Positions 36,410 to 48,368 of a DNA stretch of 64,000 nt are shown in pieces. This stretch comes from Linnemannia elongata (Eukaryota; Mortierellomycota; Mortierellomycetes; Mortierellales; Mortierellaceae). The DNA lies in assembly GCA_036320915.1 (NCBI GenBank), contig JAXBDG010000006.1, positions 2,294,001 through 2,358,000 of the forward strand, in the 5' to 3' direction. The position numbers were made by a program, and so were the translations under genes. The notes under the pieces are model-generated. The model saw only the letters and a list, made by a program, of their open reading frames with translations, had not been told where the DNA came from and made no database searches. Position 1 is the first letter of the stretch; the number at the start of each line of letters is the position of its first letter.

Positions 36410-38969
36410 CTAGAAAAGTCGGTGAGGTCGCCAGCGAAAGTGGGCGCTTGAGGGCGGTGGTAAAGGCTGTGGCGGGAGACCGTCCAGAGATAGGCCGTGG
36501 TCATACTCTGTGTCACTATTGCCTACATAATACTCAATGGGCTGAAGATGCTGCTCTGGAACTGTCGGACACGCAGGAAGAAGAGCTACTCCTACATCGT
36601 ACACTGAATACTGCTGCTGGTGAAGAGCAGACATCTTGTGATACTGGTCCTGCCAGGGCGCAGATGGAAGAGCAGCGTATCCATGAGGCTGGAGCTCCAG
36701 GTAAGGATCTTCATATGTCTCAGCGGTCGGGAGGTACATTACGGGCACCGGTTGTTGAAGCTGCTCAATTTCGATAGAGTTGACTTGAAGTGGTAATTCA
36801 GCTTGACTATTAAGTTTCCAAATGAAAGGCACGTAATTAGATAGTTAGCATTCACTTTAAACGACCGAAATAATACACTAGGGTATCGACAGGACAGAAT
36901 ACCTCTCGCTGGTTTCCAAGAGCGTGTCAATAACGTCCTCCAAAGGCTCAGGGGTCGTAACATGGATTGGTGTTGGTGCCGATCCGTCTGTGTTGGTTCG
37001 GTTCGGTAGTTGCTGCTGATTGCTGTTGGTACTTGAATGATAGGAAGGTGCATCTTGGTGACCACGAGCATAACGGCTGGTATGGTGAGTCGACGCGACA
37101 TTACGCTTCTGGAGAACAGGCTTGGTGTTTAGGTTATGAACAGACGAGGCCGTGCTCGCACTTTTGGATGGCTCGTGAATATTCCTATTACCATAGCTGG
37201 AGCCCGACTTGGATGCAGAAGCATTGTCGTCCTGCTTTGCGCTGGTAAAGTACGCAGAAGTAACCAACTGTTCGTGCCGGCGCCCATTGAGGCGAGATTC
37301 TCTTGATACGGCTGGTTGATTGAGAAAGGCGTCTTCCGAAAACTCGTTTCCGACATCTATCGCGATATAATGGGCGTTAGTGATGTCCATGTGTCAACAA
37401 AATCTATGCAATAACATATGAGCCAAGATACCCATTATCATACCTCGCTGCACGGTTGTCCTTTTCGAGGCTTTGCCTTTCTTAAAGATACCCAGATGGT
37501 CTGTCTTTCCTGGGATCTATCGTTCATGATGTATCGAAAGCAACGTCAGCAGTTGCATAATATTAGGTGTCACGGCGCAGGTAGCACGACACTGGTAGCA
37601 CTTGGTGACGCATAAAAGCGAGTCGTACCGTGATTCTTTCTCTCGATACATTGGAAGAGGCGAATTGCTATAAGGAAAAAAAGGGCAGTATGCAATTATT
37701 TTGGTTAGAAACGCTTAAAGGGTCATTCCTTGACAAAATTACAGTTCACGCTTTGTCGTGTTTCAATTTGAAAGAAGGAAAAAACCATATATCTATCTGT
37801 TAAATCTTACGTTCATGATGAGCGAGCCCTGAGTAAGGATCTTGCGAGGTTTATTACTATCTTTTCTCCACGCGTTGTCCTTGACCGCAGGGTTGTAGCT
37901 CTGTCGAATTGTTGAGTGTGCGAGGTCGTGTCGATGCTGGCGTTGATGGCGGTGGCTGCGGTTGAGATGGTGTTCGTTGCTATTATTGCTTTGGTTGTCT
38001 GCTAAGTCTTGCAAGGGTGCCCTTCTTCCGTGGTCTTTACGTCTGTCCTCGTCCTGCTGGTTTGATGCGTGTCGATCGTCTTGGGCGTGACGGTTCTTGG
38101 CTAAACGTAGTACGAGTATTGCCGCCTTCACCCATGTCAGTGAGATCATGTATCATAGTTTTCGCTAAAGCAGCAACAATACGAGGTTAGAATGGCGGAC
38201 CATAAAAGAGTGTACCTTGTTTGCCTTTGGTGGTCGTCGTTGGTCTTTTGGGTTTTGTAGAAGCTCCTTCTGTCTGACGCTTGCGCTTGTCCCGAGAAGA
38301 AGGGTTGTTGGTAGAATGTAAGTCGCGGATTTCGAGGTCCTGTACACCCTGTTCGACTTCGTCCACGTTCTGCTTTCGTTTCTTGCTCTGTCTCGCGTCG
38401 TCTTTTCCGGCTGTTCCGTTTCCCTCCTTGCGTCGCGTCGTGCTGAGAGGATGCTTCCTGCTTTCTTGAAGTATTGGTTGTGGCTCGTGATGTGTCCGCT
38501 TGGGCGACTCTTGGCGTTCCTTGGAGACTTTCTTCCGCTTGGACTTGTCAGGGTTGTTGCTGTGTGCCTGTTGCTGTTGTCCCTGATTCTGTGGCAGCTG
38601 CTGCTGGTATTTGGTCTGTCTATGTTGTTGGTTCAGGTTCAAGTGCTGATGTTGAGGTTGAAGCTGTGAGGTCTGTTGTTGTGGTGCAGGACGGATATTG
38701 AGGCGCTGAGGTGAGTCGTAGCCACGGGATTTCGACTCGGTACTGGGACTTCTCAGCACGATATCCGGAGTCAGTTCGACTGGCTCCAGTCCTGGGTCCG
38801 ACTGAGGAGCAGAGAACGGGTCGAGGGTATCGAGGAACTCTTGGACAAAGTCCCGGCTTTCGTCCAGTTCTTGGTGATGCTGAGTATGTTGCGCGAGGTT
38901 GTCCTGGTTCAGTATAGCGGCGGTGTGGCTTGAGCCATGGGAGGCATGGGAGTTGCTTGGCTTTGGCAT
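36410..38969 (-). CDS. Unrecognised low-complexity protein, six exons
   Basis: I do not recognise this protein. Exons 38969-38216, 38100-37811, 37667-37629, 37516-37444, 37356-36903 and 36806-36410 join with matching phases and no stop, giving 668 residues. The start MPKPSNSHASHGSSHTAA leads into an acidic segment FVQEFLDTLDPFSAP, a Gln/His-rich stretch, then a Lys/Arg-rich region (about 145-260) that could be nuclear localising. The middle is His/Asn/Arg-rich; the C-terminus is Pro- and Tyr-containing, ending HFRWRPHRLF. Most of it should be disordered. A scaffold or regulatory nuclear protein is a guess. It lies 262 bp downstream of the Pol III gene start, on the same strand. Six phase-consistent junctions argue that it is real. 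Confidence 0.65.
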
Positions 38970-39339
38970 TGAGTGTTTCTTTTTCTTGATGTGGTTGAGG
39001 TATAGGAGAATGAGAGAGGTTGGTAAGTTAGGAAGAATGCGCTGTGAGCATGAAAAAAGTCCATGCAGGCGACTTTTATATTTTTGTGGGAGAGTGAGGG
39101 GTGAGGAAAGAAGGAAAGACGTGAAAGAAGTACAGAAGAGTGAGAAAAAAGGAGAGAGGAGAAAAAATGAGTCCAGCGCCAGACAGACAGACAGACAGGG
39201 GCCATGGGGATTTTTGTCAGTCGCCACCCTTGTTCACACGCGCGCGTCCTTGGACGTAATTTTGACAAGCGCAGAGGCCACCCACTCACAGACTGCGAAA
39301 ATAAATATATTTATCTGTTTTATTTTGGCACAAGGCTTG
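38970..39339. other. Short intergenic region between two - strand genes
   Basis: 370 bp: purine-rich on the + strand (a pyrimidine-rich leader for the gene starting at 38969), with an (AGAC)n stretch at about 39180-39198. No coding feature is seen. Confidence 0.5.
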
Positions 39340-42252
39340 TTAGGAGCCATAGGTTGGTTTCGGTGGAGCCGCTGGGTCGTCGTACTCCTGGCTATACCAC
39401 AATTTTGCAATCTTGCCGGCCAAGGCATTTCCAAGCTTCTTGCGACCGATTTGCGACACAGACTTGGCAAGTACATCTCGTCGCTCATCTTTCGAAGCGT
39501 CACGTCTTAGCTCAGCCAGCGCAGAGAACATGGCGCGTGGGGTACCATACACCCTGGCGAGCTCAATAGCTTTCTCATTACTCACTCCTCGGATTACCAT
39601 CAGCATCTTCACAAAGTTGTCGCGCACCGTCAGTGTGTCCGACTTGCTGTTGAGCTTCATAAATGCGTCGTAACTGGTCAAGTACGTCCGGCCAGGGAAC
39701 TTGCCTTTCAGATACTCTATAAGGTCAAGGTGGCCGTCGCGATCGATCACCGTATCAGGGATCGTGTACAATACTTGATCCTGTTGTGAGGAAAAAAACA
39801 AAAACGATAAGTGCTAAAGGCTAAAAAAAGAGCAGAGGCAAGCAGAAAACATAGTTTCAGGAGCACCTTGAAAGTAGAAGTGGTATACTTCACTAGTGAA
39901 TGAACGTACCAAGTACTTGGCTTTCAGAGCTTTGGTTAAAGCGACAAGATAGTCGATAGTCTGGTCCGTGTTGATAGTACGCTTGACGAAGAAACCACTG
40001 TGAACCTGAGTTGCTGTGATCGCTGTTCGGATGGCCTCTGCTGGAAAGCCGCCGAATGTCTCGTTCGTCTTGTACGTCTCGAGAAGATAAACAACTTGGC
40101 CTATACCAGACCTGGACAAGCGAAACTGTCAAGGAGAGAAATAGAGTAATACTCAGTGTTTGAAGACGGTTCCCCACTTTAAATATCAAACAACACCACT
40201 TGTGCTTTCATTGCGAGTATACTATACCTTCTGCTCATTAAAACGTCCGTCTTTGATACTCGACACAAGATCATCCATTCGTTTGCGCTCCACAATGTGA
40301 TCCAGCACTACCTCCTTCGGGAGGAGTGGGCTGGGTTCCTTGGGTTTGGCGATCCAGATAACATCGCCAATGTCCAATGTCCGCGTCTCTACATCGACTC
40401 CTTTTTCTCGAAGTTTGTTGCTGATGTAATCTCGATCTCCCTGCACTCGTACCTCGCGAACATCCAGAACCAAAGTAATATCGAACGACCCAGGTTTGTA
40501 ATAGATCGGTTGGAACTTGGCGAGCTGAGCAATGTCCACCGTCGGTCCGTCGTCGCCGGTGACTGTGGAGAATGTGTTGACTGACAAGTGAGGAAAAGCA
40601 TCAGGGCCGAATCGCGGAGCGCCGGACCTTGCGCTTCCTTTGTAACTTGACAAGCGAGCTGGTATTGAGGTGGAGGTACCCTTGTCGAGGAACTCAGAAA
40701 CAGTGCCTCTCCTCTGAGCTTCCACGATCTCAAGCAACACAGGCATAGGCACTCTGCTCAAGTCCGGCAGAGGTGCCGGAACATTCGCCTTTGTACTGAT
40801 AGATGTTGACGATGAAGTCGAGCGGGTCTGATAGGCGTCGGCTCCTCCTTCTCCTGAGTACGGCCTCGACAGATCTTCTAGTGGCGATTTGTAACCACTT
40901 GGAGACTCAGCACCATACTCATTATCGCTCCAGTCGTTATCAACGTCGAACGGTTCGTGGCTGATGCCAGTTGACCGAGACGATGATGAAGAGGAACCAT
41001 AAGAGTTTGACGGTCCTGCTGCAAAAGGATTGGCCCTTGGTGCTGAATCCGATGCTGCAGGTGCCGGAGCTGAGGTTCCCCAGTCGTCGTCAGGATCATC
41101 CCAATCGCCGTATCCCAGTCGATTACCGGGACCACCCCTGTCGTTCGTGTCATAGTCGTTGTAAGTCGGGGCTGCACGCTTCGGAGTGGCCTTGCTCTTA
41201 GGTGTTGGACGAGTCTGTGTAGGGGTGACACGAGGGGATTCGAAGGAGTATGATAGTGGTCGATCTCGAATGTTGGCATTGACAGGTTCGTCTCCCGTTT
41301 GGTAAGTTGGTGGTCCGCCTCGAATGTTGGGGTTAACAGCGGACCCTCCGTTCGGCCTCACGAAATACTGTTCCAACGAAGGATCAAGCGCGAGGCCGAC
41401 ATCCCTCAATTGCCACGCCGTGTCCCTCCCCTCTCCTGTCATATGATAATCCTTCCCGTTCTGATACACGAGGCCCTTGCCGGTCAGTGTTTTCATCGAG
41501 TCCCATCCTGAATAAAATGTGCCATGTGCCTTGTTCGCGAGTGAGTGTTCAGCGAATTTTTGACCGGTGACAAGGATTTCGTCCCTTGTCAGAGAGCGCC
41601 GGTTGTGTTGCACTTCGGCCTCAAGTAGAGCCAAAAGGATGGCAAAGGATCCTGATCGATATTTTGGAACATATGGCTTTGCGCTGGTCTTTCGAGGTTT
41701 CTTGGGTTTTGGTTCGTCCTGTTCGACCGGTGTAAGTGGGACCGCTCCTGCCTGTCTCCGACCCTTTTTGCCGTAAACTAAAGGTAATAATTGCCACAAG
41801 AAAATGACATTGATAAATATTATTGTTCGATGTTCCAAGAAAAGAAAAGAGAGTCCGAGCAGAGATGGATGTGTGTACAAGAACACGGAAGGTTACCTGG
41901 CATGGGTATACCCTCTTCTCGACAATGCCGCGCCAGTCTCTCTTCAAGCTTTTTAGCTATCGCCTCTCCAATTCCTTCAAGAACCATCGCCTCACGAGGA
42001 TGATGGAAAGGTGTCGGATACTTAGCCATGGATTCAGCGGCCTATCATTTGTGAAAAAAACGATGGATGAAGTAAGAGCCGAGGAGTTCGTATGACTGGC
42101 TCTTTTATTACTCTCAAATTGTTGGTACCTGCGCTTGTTGACTGAACTCATACCCTGCGAAAGGTGTGGTATGACTTGTTCCCATGAGTTTGAGCAATGT
42201 CCATCCACTCTTCAAGCCACGACAGCCATAAAGGATTCCCGCACTGTATCAT
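39340..42252 (-). CDS. MUS81: Crossover junction endonuclease MUS81
   Basis: MUS81 with its EME1/Mms4 partner cuts branched DNA such as 3' flaps, forks and nicked Holliday junctions. Exons 42252-42154, 42041-41897, 41777-40228, 40125-39910 and 39780-39340 give 816 residues. The start at 42252 (MIQCGNPLWLSWLEEW) fits the family N-terminus. An N-terminal helix-hairpin-helix (VLEGIGEAIAKKLEERL) and a winged-helix region (GSFAILLALLEAEVQ onward) follow. A long Pro/Ser-rich linker leads to the ERCC4 nuclease: LVLDVREVR and the catalytic VVLDHIVERKRMDDL. The tail has VIRGVSNEKAIELA (C-terminal HhH). It is longer than yeast MUS81 because of the linker. The catalytic residues are intact. Confidence 0.94.
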
Positions 42253-42446
42253 TAATGTCTTTGTGTTTGTCTCGCGTCCAGTGGTTGTCGAATGAGCTGG
42301 TTGTCAAAGGTAGAGAAGGACGAACGATGTGAAAGGAAAAAATGGCTAAAGAAAGGAAAACAATCGAATGGGCACGAAACAAATCGTCCAAAGAACACGC
42401 AGACAAAAAAAAAAAAAACTCATAAGCGGAACAAACAAAAATGGTT

Positions 42447-42540
42447 TTCCCTGCCGAGGATTGAACTCGGGATCTCCGCGTGTCTTTGGTATATTTGATC
42501 AATATAAGCACGGCGCTTTAACCGACTAAGCCACAGGGAA
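42447..42540 (-). tRNA. tRNA-Ile (anticodon UAU) with a 21-nt intron
   Basis: Acceptor stem TTCCCTG/CAGGGAA (7 bp), D arm GCTT...AAGC, anticodon stem CCGTG/CGCGG and T arm CCGAG-TTCAATC-CTCGG all pair. Loop CTTATA places anticodon TAT at 42506-42504. The intron 42502-42482 follows base 37, the standard position, and contains ATA able to pair with the anticodon. Removing it leaves 73 nt. No CCA is encoded. The A box (TGGCTTAGTCGG) and B box (AGTTCAATCCT) are present, and a T5 run just downstream can stop Pol III. Nuclear tRNA-Ile(UAU) is intron-containing in yeast too. Confidence 0.95.
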
Positions 42541-42657
42541 TGCCCTTTAACACACAGTTGGTCGCAGAAAAACCCTTTAACCTAGAGGGTTTAAAATCCA
42601 TGCATTTGTGGAATAATTGCACTTGTGGAATTTTGTGCATTTGAAGACAATTCAAGC

Positions 42658-43610
42658 AGTAAAAGAATACATTTTGCCGACGATGCGAGCTTAAGAAGGA
42701 GGATAACGAGCATGTCTGGAACTGTTCCTCGGCAGCTGAGACCACCACTACGATCTGGAAGGAGGCTATGGGCAAGATCGACGAGTGGGGTGTACAGGCG
42801 ACAAACAGCTACAATGCAGCCAGGAATCGAGAACACAGACGCGCGGTGGATAACGGTCGTCTAGCCCCGAGGCCAGTACCCGTATACTGGCGGTCCCCCC
42901 GAGATGCGGATCATGTGCAAGGATTCTCCTCTATCGGTGGAGCTCGAGCCGTGCACAGCGGTAGTCCTGCTCCCGATCGTGAGGAGAACCCCAAATGGAA
43001 CGTATCGGACCTACTCCGCGGCATCACTCCAAAGAGCATGTTGACTGAATGGTGCGCGGTCTTCAGAACCCCACAGTCCATCGCCAAGACGGTCCTCCAC
43101 AAATTTGTTGGCTACCTGGAGACGCAGGCCTCAGAGCGGATCTGGAAACCCCGATGCTCCGCGACTATCGAGTGGGAGCAGACCCAGGGCATCTCTGTGA
43201 AGGACAAGACATCCAAATACACAGGTCCTCGTGGTGACTGGAGTCAAGGATATGGTTACATCACGCACGATGGTTTCTGCCCGTGTGGCGCTTCGCTAGC
43301 CACACATGAGGATCGGACATGCCCTGGAGCGACCAAGAATCCACGAGCAGCTGATGAACGGCTGTTAGACAGCTTGTTGGGAAGAAGGAGGTTAACATTG
43401 ATGGAGAGGATGGGAAGAATCCCCTTCATCCGTATATAGTTTTATTTTCTTCCGTTATTGCTGTGAGGAGCAGCGACAATTGTTGCGCAGAGCCAGGTCC
43501 CGGACCGGACTGTGACTGACGGATGGTTCACTGAAGAGTTTGGTCTGTAGTCCCCTTTACTTCCAAATGCCTCCTTTGTTCTGTTTGTCAGAGAAATAAA
43601 ATTGTGTACG

Positions 43611-43646
<36 letters not shown>

Positions 43647-43655
43647 AGAATACAT
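42658..43655 (+). mobile_element. 5'-truncated non-LTR retrotransposon (LINE) with 15-bp target-site duplication
   Basis: The element body is 42673-43641. It is flanked by identical 15-bp copies agtaaaagaatacat at 42658-42672 and 43641-43655 (one A shared with the tail). It has an open C-terminal coding segment, about 170 bp of 3' UTR, AATAAA at 43595-43600 and a tail of about 30 A from 43611. This is the hallmark of target-primed reverse transcription with 5' truncation. The perfect duplication and unbroken frame suggest a young insertion. It lies about 118 bp upstream of the tRNA-Ile gene and about 120 bp past the stop of the FAM72-like gene. Confidence 0.92.
42675..43439 (+). pseudogene. 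C-terminal remnant of a LINE reverse-transcriptase polyprotein
   Basis: 254 codons are open from the truncation point to a stop, without an ATG at the natural start. The remnant begins with a zinc-knuckle-like CRRCELKKEDNEHVWNC (CX2C-X8-HX3C), as seen after the reverse transcriptase/RNase H region of LINE ORF2. A second Cys/His cluster, CPCGASLATHEDRTC, lies near the end. The polymerase domain itself is missing. An internal ATG at 42768 could start a 223-residue product, but expression is unlikely. Confidence 0.8.
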
Positions 43656-43774
43656 GATTTGAATGCATAAAAGAATGCCGTCGCACTCGCAAGGTTTATT
43701 AAAGGTAATGGGGTTATAGTGAGTTGAACGAGAGGTGAAAAAAAAAAAAAGAAAAAAAGAAAAAGGAAACTTGC

Positions 43775-46528
43775 TTAACGACAGATGGCATCGTATTCTC
43801 GATGGACCATGCCTCCAAAATCCATCGCGCCGTTTGGTCCTCCTTGCATCACTTTGCCAAGACTCATGGTGTCAAAGTCCTGCTCAGGTCGGGGAAGCTC
43901 GCCCCATCGAAGAGGCCGCATAAAGGCAGGATCCCAGCGTGGACAACTGAAAATGTATTCGGGATGGAAGAGCCAGAGATGGCCATTGTTCTCGGCGTTA
44001 AGGCATTTCTCGCACGGCTGGGTGATGTGATATCCAATCGCGTTACCACTAATTCAAGTCCACAGCGATATCAAAATAAAGGATTGAAAGTGAGCGAGTG
44101 AGTGAGCCAATCGCGAGTGACAAAAACAAAAAAGTGGTGCGCACATACCAGACAAGACAGGCGGTGTCCTTTATCCTGCATAGACAGTTTGTAGGCTTGT
44201 AATCAACTCCCACGAGCTGTACCCTAAGAATGCGTAATAATGTTCTCCGTGAGAGGACGAGCGTTAATTCTTGCATTTAAAGTCAACCCTACAGTCAGAA
44301 ACGAAAAACAGAAAGAATGGAAAGGACTTACGATCGAGGAGCATCATCTGTGGACAGCAGCGCGACACTTTGATCGGCCAACAGTTGAGCCTGAAAAAAA
44401 TGATAGCAAGACAGAAATATAGTTAGCAGAGACCATACTGCTGACTCAGCCTCCGTTGGTTTTTGCACGATACCACAACGAAAACGATTGGGTTTACCTT
44501 CATTCCACGCTCGCAGATAATAGTCTCGCAAAATCGACACGCCATCCTAACAACCTCCTTCAAACCGATATTGTGTCGCCCTCGGTACTCAAGCGACTCT
44601 TCGTACCATGAAGTCGATGTGGATCCTGCTACCGATGTGTGAGATGTGGGAGCCCACCCTCCAGCCTCTGCTCGCTCAACGGTTTCAGAATACGATTGAG
44701 ATGGACCGTTGACTGCCCGTCGACGAGGTTCACTTAGTATCTCATAGTTATTTGTCGTGTTCGATCGGCGGTATGCATTCTGGGTTTGACCTGTGGCAAT
44801 GTTGTTGGGTCGGTAAAAGGTTGAGGATGTTGAAGTAGCTGTGAAGGGAGAGGTGTACTGGGCATGTGTGAGGGATTGAGGGTTGAGGTAGCGAGAAGGG
44901 ATAGGAATGTTGCTTGAAGGGCTCACTGAACCACTGTTGGCGAACAGTATTGGCGCAACTACATGGTGACCGCGCCTGGCCGCATCGGAATGTATTGGGT
45001 ACGACGTCGGGTTGGTGCGGAGAGTGGGTTGAGCGACTGGTGGTCGAACAACAGGGAATCCTCCGGCAATAAAGTCGTCGTGGTCTTGAGCGAGCTGAGA
45101 ATGTTGCTGTTGTTGCCGATAGTATTGGTACCGGTGCTGCTCAAATGAACTGCTGGATCGTGTCAAAGATCCATAGATAGACCATTGGCCACCCTCATTC
45201 TCGCCAGTAATAACGCGGTTACCGTCCTGATCCATCGGGTTGTTCATATCGCCCCTGCTCTCTCTTCTGCCTGAATAACTTGAAAATGGCTGACCTTGCT
45301 GTCGAGCATGTTGCTGCTGCTGCTGCCGTTGCCACTGTTGCTCTTGTATATCCTGTTGCTGTTGTTGCTGCTGTTGCTGGAGGCTGATATCTCGGCCGGT
45401 GACAAATGGCCGATAAGGACCGTTTCCAAAGCGCAATACCTCAGCAGTTCTGTTCATGTTACCGGTTCCAACATGATGGTTAAAACGTCCGGCTGCTTGG
45501 TTTTCGTTATGTTGAGACACTCCTGTATAAGACCGACCAGGCGGTGGCGAGGAGAGAACAATGGTTGATTCAGTGGTAGGCGAAAAATAAGACGACGAGA
45601 TGGTTGGACGGGGATTGTCGGTCATGTTTGAGTAATGTTCGGCGGGTGAAATCAAGTGAGATTCGATAGTCCGAGGGGGCTCCTGTACGCCTGTAGATAA
45701 CATCGACTCGCCGGGCGAATTCAGGATCTCGTAGGTGGAAGAGGAGTGGTCGCTAGACTGGTTCTGGTTAGCGACTTCTTGGCTCTGTTCGATCTCGGCC
45801 AGGGCATTGTCTCGATGACGGGCATAGTCCTCACGAGCTCGGCGCATCTGGTTCTCAAAATCTCGCTGGTTGTGGATCATGATGTGTTGAAGGTCATAGA
45901 TGTCCTCGATGACACTGCTAGAAGTGCTGTCATACATATCCTCGTTGTCCTCCGGCTCCTCTACTTCCAACATTTGCTCGTCAATCTCATCGTCGTCAGG
46001 CAGGGTAACAACTTGGTCACTAGAATGCTGCTCTTCCAAAGAACCAGCTCTATCGGTCGCACCTGCTCGAGGAGTGTCCTGTTGGTGTTGGGGACGGGAC
46101 ATATGTATGCCAGAAACTGCGGCTAGAAGAGACTGGTAGTCCTCATTGTCGATGTAGGATTCTATCACTGGATTTTGACTGGTTGCCATTTGACGAGGAG
46201 AGCGAGCAAACTCAGAAAAGCGTGCAGGAAAGTCTGGCGCAGGTTGAAGGAGCTGCGGGGCATTGTTTTCGTCACGAGAATGGTGAGGGGAACGAGTACC
46301 CCGGTTGTTATTCTCTGTTGCGTGGAGTGCGCTTTGACGAGGTTCGGCTGACATGATTGTTTGCATCGAGTGGTGACGACGATGACGGTGCAGTGAATGG
46401 CGCTGATGGTGGTACAGATGGCTAGCTCTTTGGAGAGTTGCTCCTAGGGTTCTACTGGACTCGTTGTTGCTGTCGCTGTTGTTTTTGGAGGGACCCATTG
46501 GTGGGCTCGAAGGATAACTTCCAGGCAT
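43775..46528 (-). CDS. FAM72-domain protein with about 660-residue disordered N-terminal extension
   Basis: Exons 46528-44498, 44390-44332, 44223-44149 and 44048-43775 give 812 residues. The last 150 residues form a complete FAM72 domain. It runs MACRFCETIICERGMKAQLL, VQLVGVDYKPTNCLCRIKDT, ACLVCGNAIGYH, PCEKCLNAENNGHLWLFH, with paired cysteines suggesting metal binding. Human FAM72A binds and restrains the uracil glycosylase UNG2; a fungal role is unknown. Residues 1-660 are Ser/Gln/His-rich, with an acidic segment (about 170-205), a short helical charged stretch and a poly-Gln run. The extension and the first 16 domain residues share one exon, so the fusion does not depend on splicing. An unseen promoter inside exon 1 could still give a short form. 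Confidence 0.85.
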
Positions 46529-48323
46529 GCTGTTGAATCTAACCGAAGGTTGGAGAATAATAAGAGCATCGAGCGTCAGAATGGTCTGGGAAAGTTACAC
46601 GGAGTGGAGAGTGCAGGTCATTCTTATGTTTGCATACCAAAGCAATCAGGAGCGATTGATCAGAGTCCGTGCGGAGAGAGAGGGATGGGGAGTAAGTAGG
46701 ATGATGTCAATTCTATGAGAACAAGTGAAGTGTTTACGAGGGTAAAATAACGAGAGAGAGGACAGATTGTTGACAAAGTAGGAATGGAGGGAATTCAAAA
46801 CAATAAAGGGTGCTCTTCACGATTAATGAACAGCTGGTGAAAGAAAGAGCCGGAAGGGTCAAGGCTGGATGTGGCCGAAAAGGAGTATGCGGGGAGCGAA
46901 AAAGAGAACAAGACTTTCCGGGTTTAGAGTGAGGATATATAGGAGTTGCGGAGCTGTTACACCGTTGTTGGGGTAGAGGATAGAGTGTGTGTGTCCAGGA
47001 TGTCACCAGGAAATGCCAGGGAGAGCAGTGTGGGGAGGGAAGGGGAGAGAAGAGTAGCGTGGCCAAAGACATGAAAAAAAATCTAACACCAAACAAAATG
47101 AACGCGTGAAACGCGAAGAAAAAAAAACTTTTGTGAAAACAAATGACAGGGTCATCCGTACATTGCCTATACACGACACATACATAGAAAAGGAGAGAGG
47201 AGAAACATTTGTTCGTTGGGGAGGGTGGAGAAACATTTTTTTTGTTGTTTTTATTTCGTTAGCAGACAAGGAAACCAGGATCTTTGACCTAGGCTGGCTG
47301 GGATGCGGGGTAGAATGACAGCCTTATTTATTTTTCTGTCTCTTCTTGTTGCTCAGCGTCAGTTCGGCTTGAAGACACGCGACATCCACAAACACATATC
47401 CATCGATCGTGTTCGGCCAGAGGGACTCTTCTGCTCTCTTGGCCACTAATGTTTCTGTTTGACTCCACTCTGCTTGTTGACCAGTCATTATTACGATTTA
47501 TCAATCCGTCTCTTGCTTGCTTGCTTGTTGCTTTCCTGTGCCCTTGCCGATCACGTCTGACCGAGACATGGTTGATGAGCGGCTTTCTGTCTTCCATCGA
47601 ATCCCTGCCCTTGAGCCGGTGTGGCGAAGTCCCATTCTACTTCTCTGCGCCACCAAATCGCGACACCCTACTGTCATTGTTAGTTCGAAGGGATCCCGCT
47701 ATGCTCGCGACCGTGCATATGCTAGTGCCAACGCCCTGCATCTGTGTTAGTCTACTGTAGTCAAATATCCTAGTTTTACTGTCGCCTACTTTTTCTCATT
47801 AAAGACAAGAGGACGGATTGTTTAACAACACAGCCCGTTGAACAGCCACACGAAACAATGAACTGCGAACAATGAACAATGAACAGTTCAAATAACTGAA
47901 TCGCCTCAGTCACTTATTGCCTTTTATGTTTCGGTGAGGCAGTGTCCATTTTGTGCCTTTTGTGCTTTGTTGTGTCCATTCGTCCATCTATTTATTTCTC
48001 GTCAACTGTTGTCAGCTCAGTTTAGCTGTCCATCTCTCTTTTGATAGGGTTACTCCAGGCCATTAATCCATGCAGACAGACAAGCAGGCTCTAGAGTAAC
48101 CAGACACTGTAGAATGTAAGAGTGTAGAGGAGAGTGTGTGATGTCCATAATATCATCTGTCCGCCGCTTGTTAATATGGTGTTCGCGTGTCAATTCTCCA
48201 CTGTCAATGTACTGTACTCCCCCCTTACCCTCGTTTTTTTTTTTTTTTCTTTTCACTGCTTGAAGTGTTTCCAACCCCCTCTGGCCTATCCCTTTCCCCC
48301 CTTCTCTCGTTCGACATCCATTT

Positions 48324-48368
48324 CATTCATTCATTCATTCATTCAGTCAGTCAGTCGGTCAGTCAGTC
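48324..48368 (+). repeat. Microsatellite (ATTC)n followed by (AGTC)n
   Basis: About five ATTC units grade into about six AGTC units with one interruption. Confidence 0.85.

Noticed and set aside
42768..43439. Stand-alone 223-residue gene
   Set aside because: Target-site duplications, poly(A) tail and the upstream in-frame zinc knuckle show that it is the 3' end of a retrotransposon.
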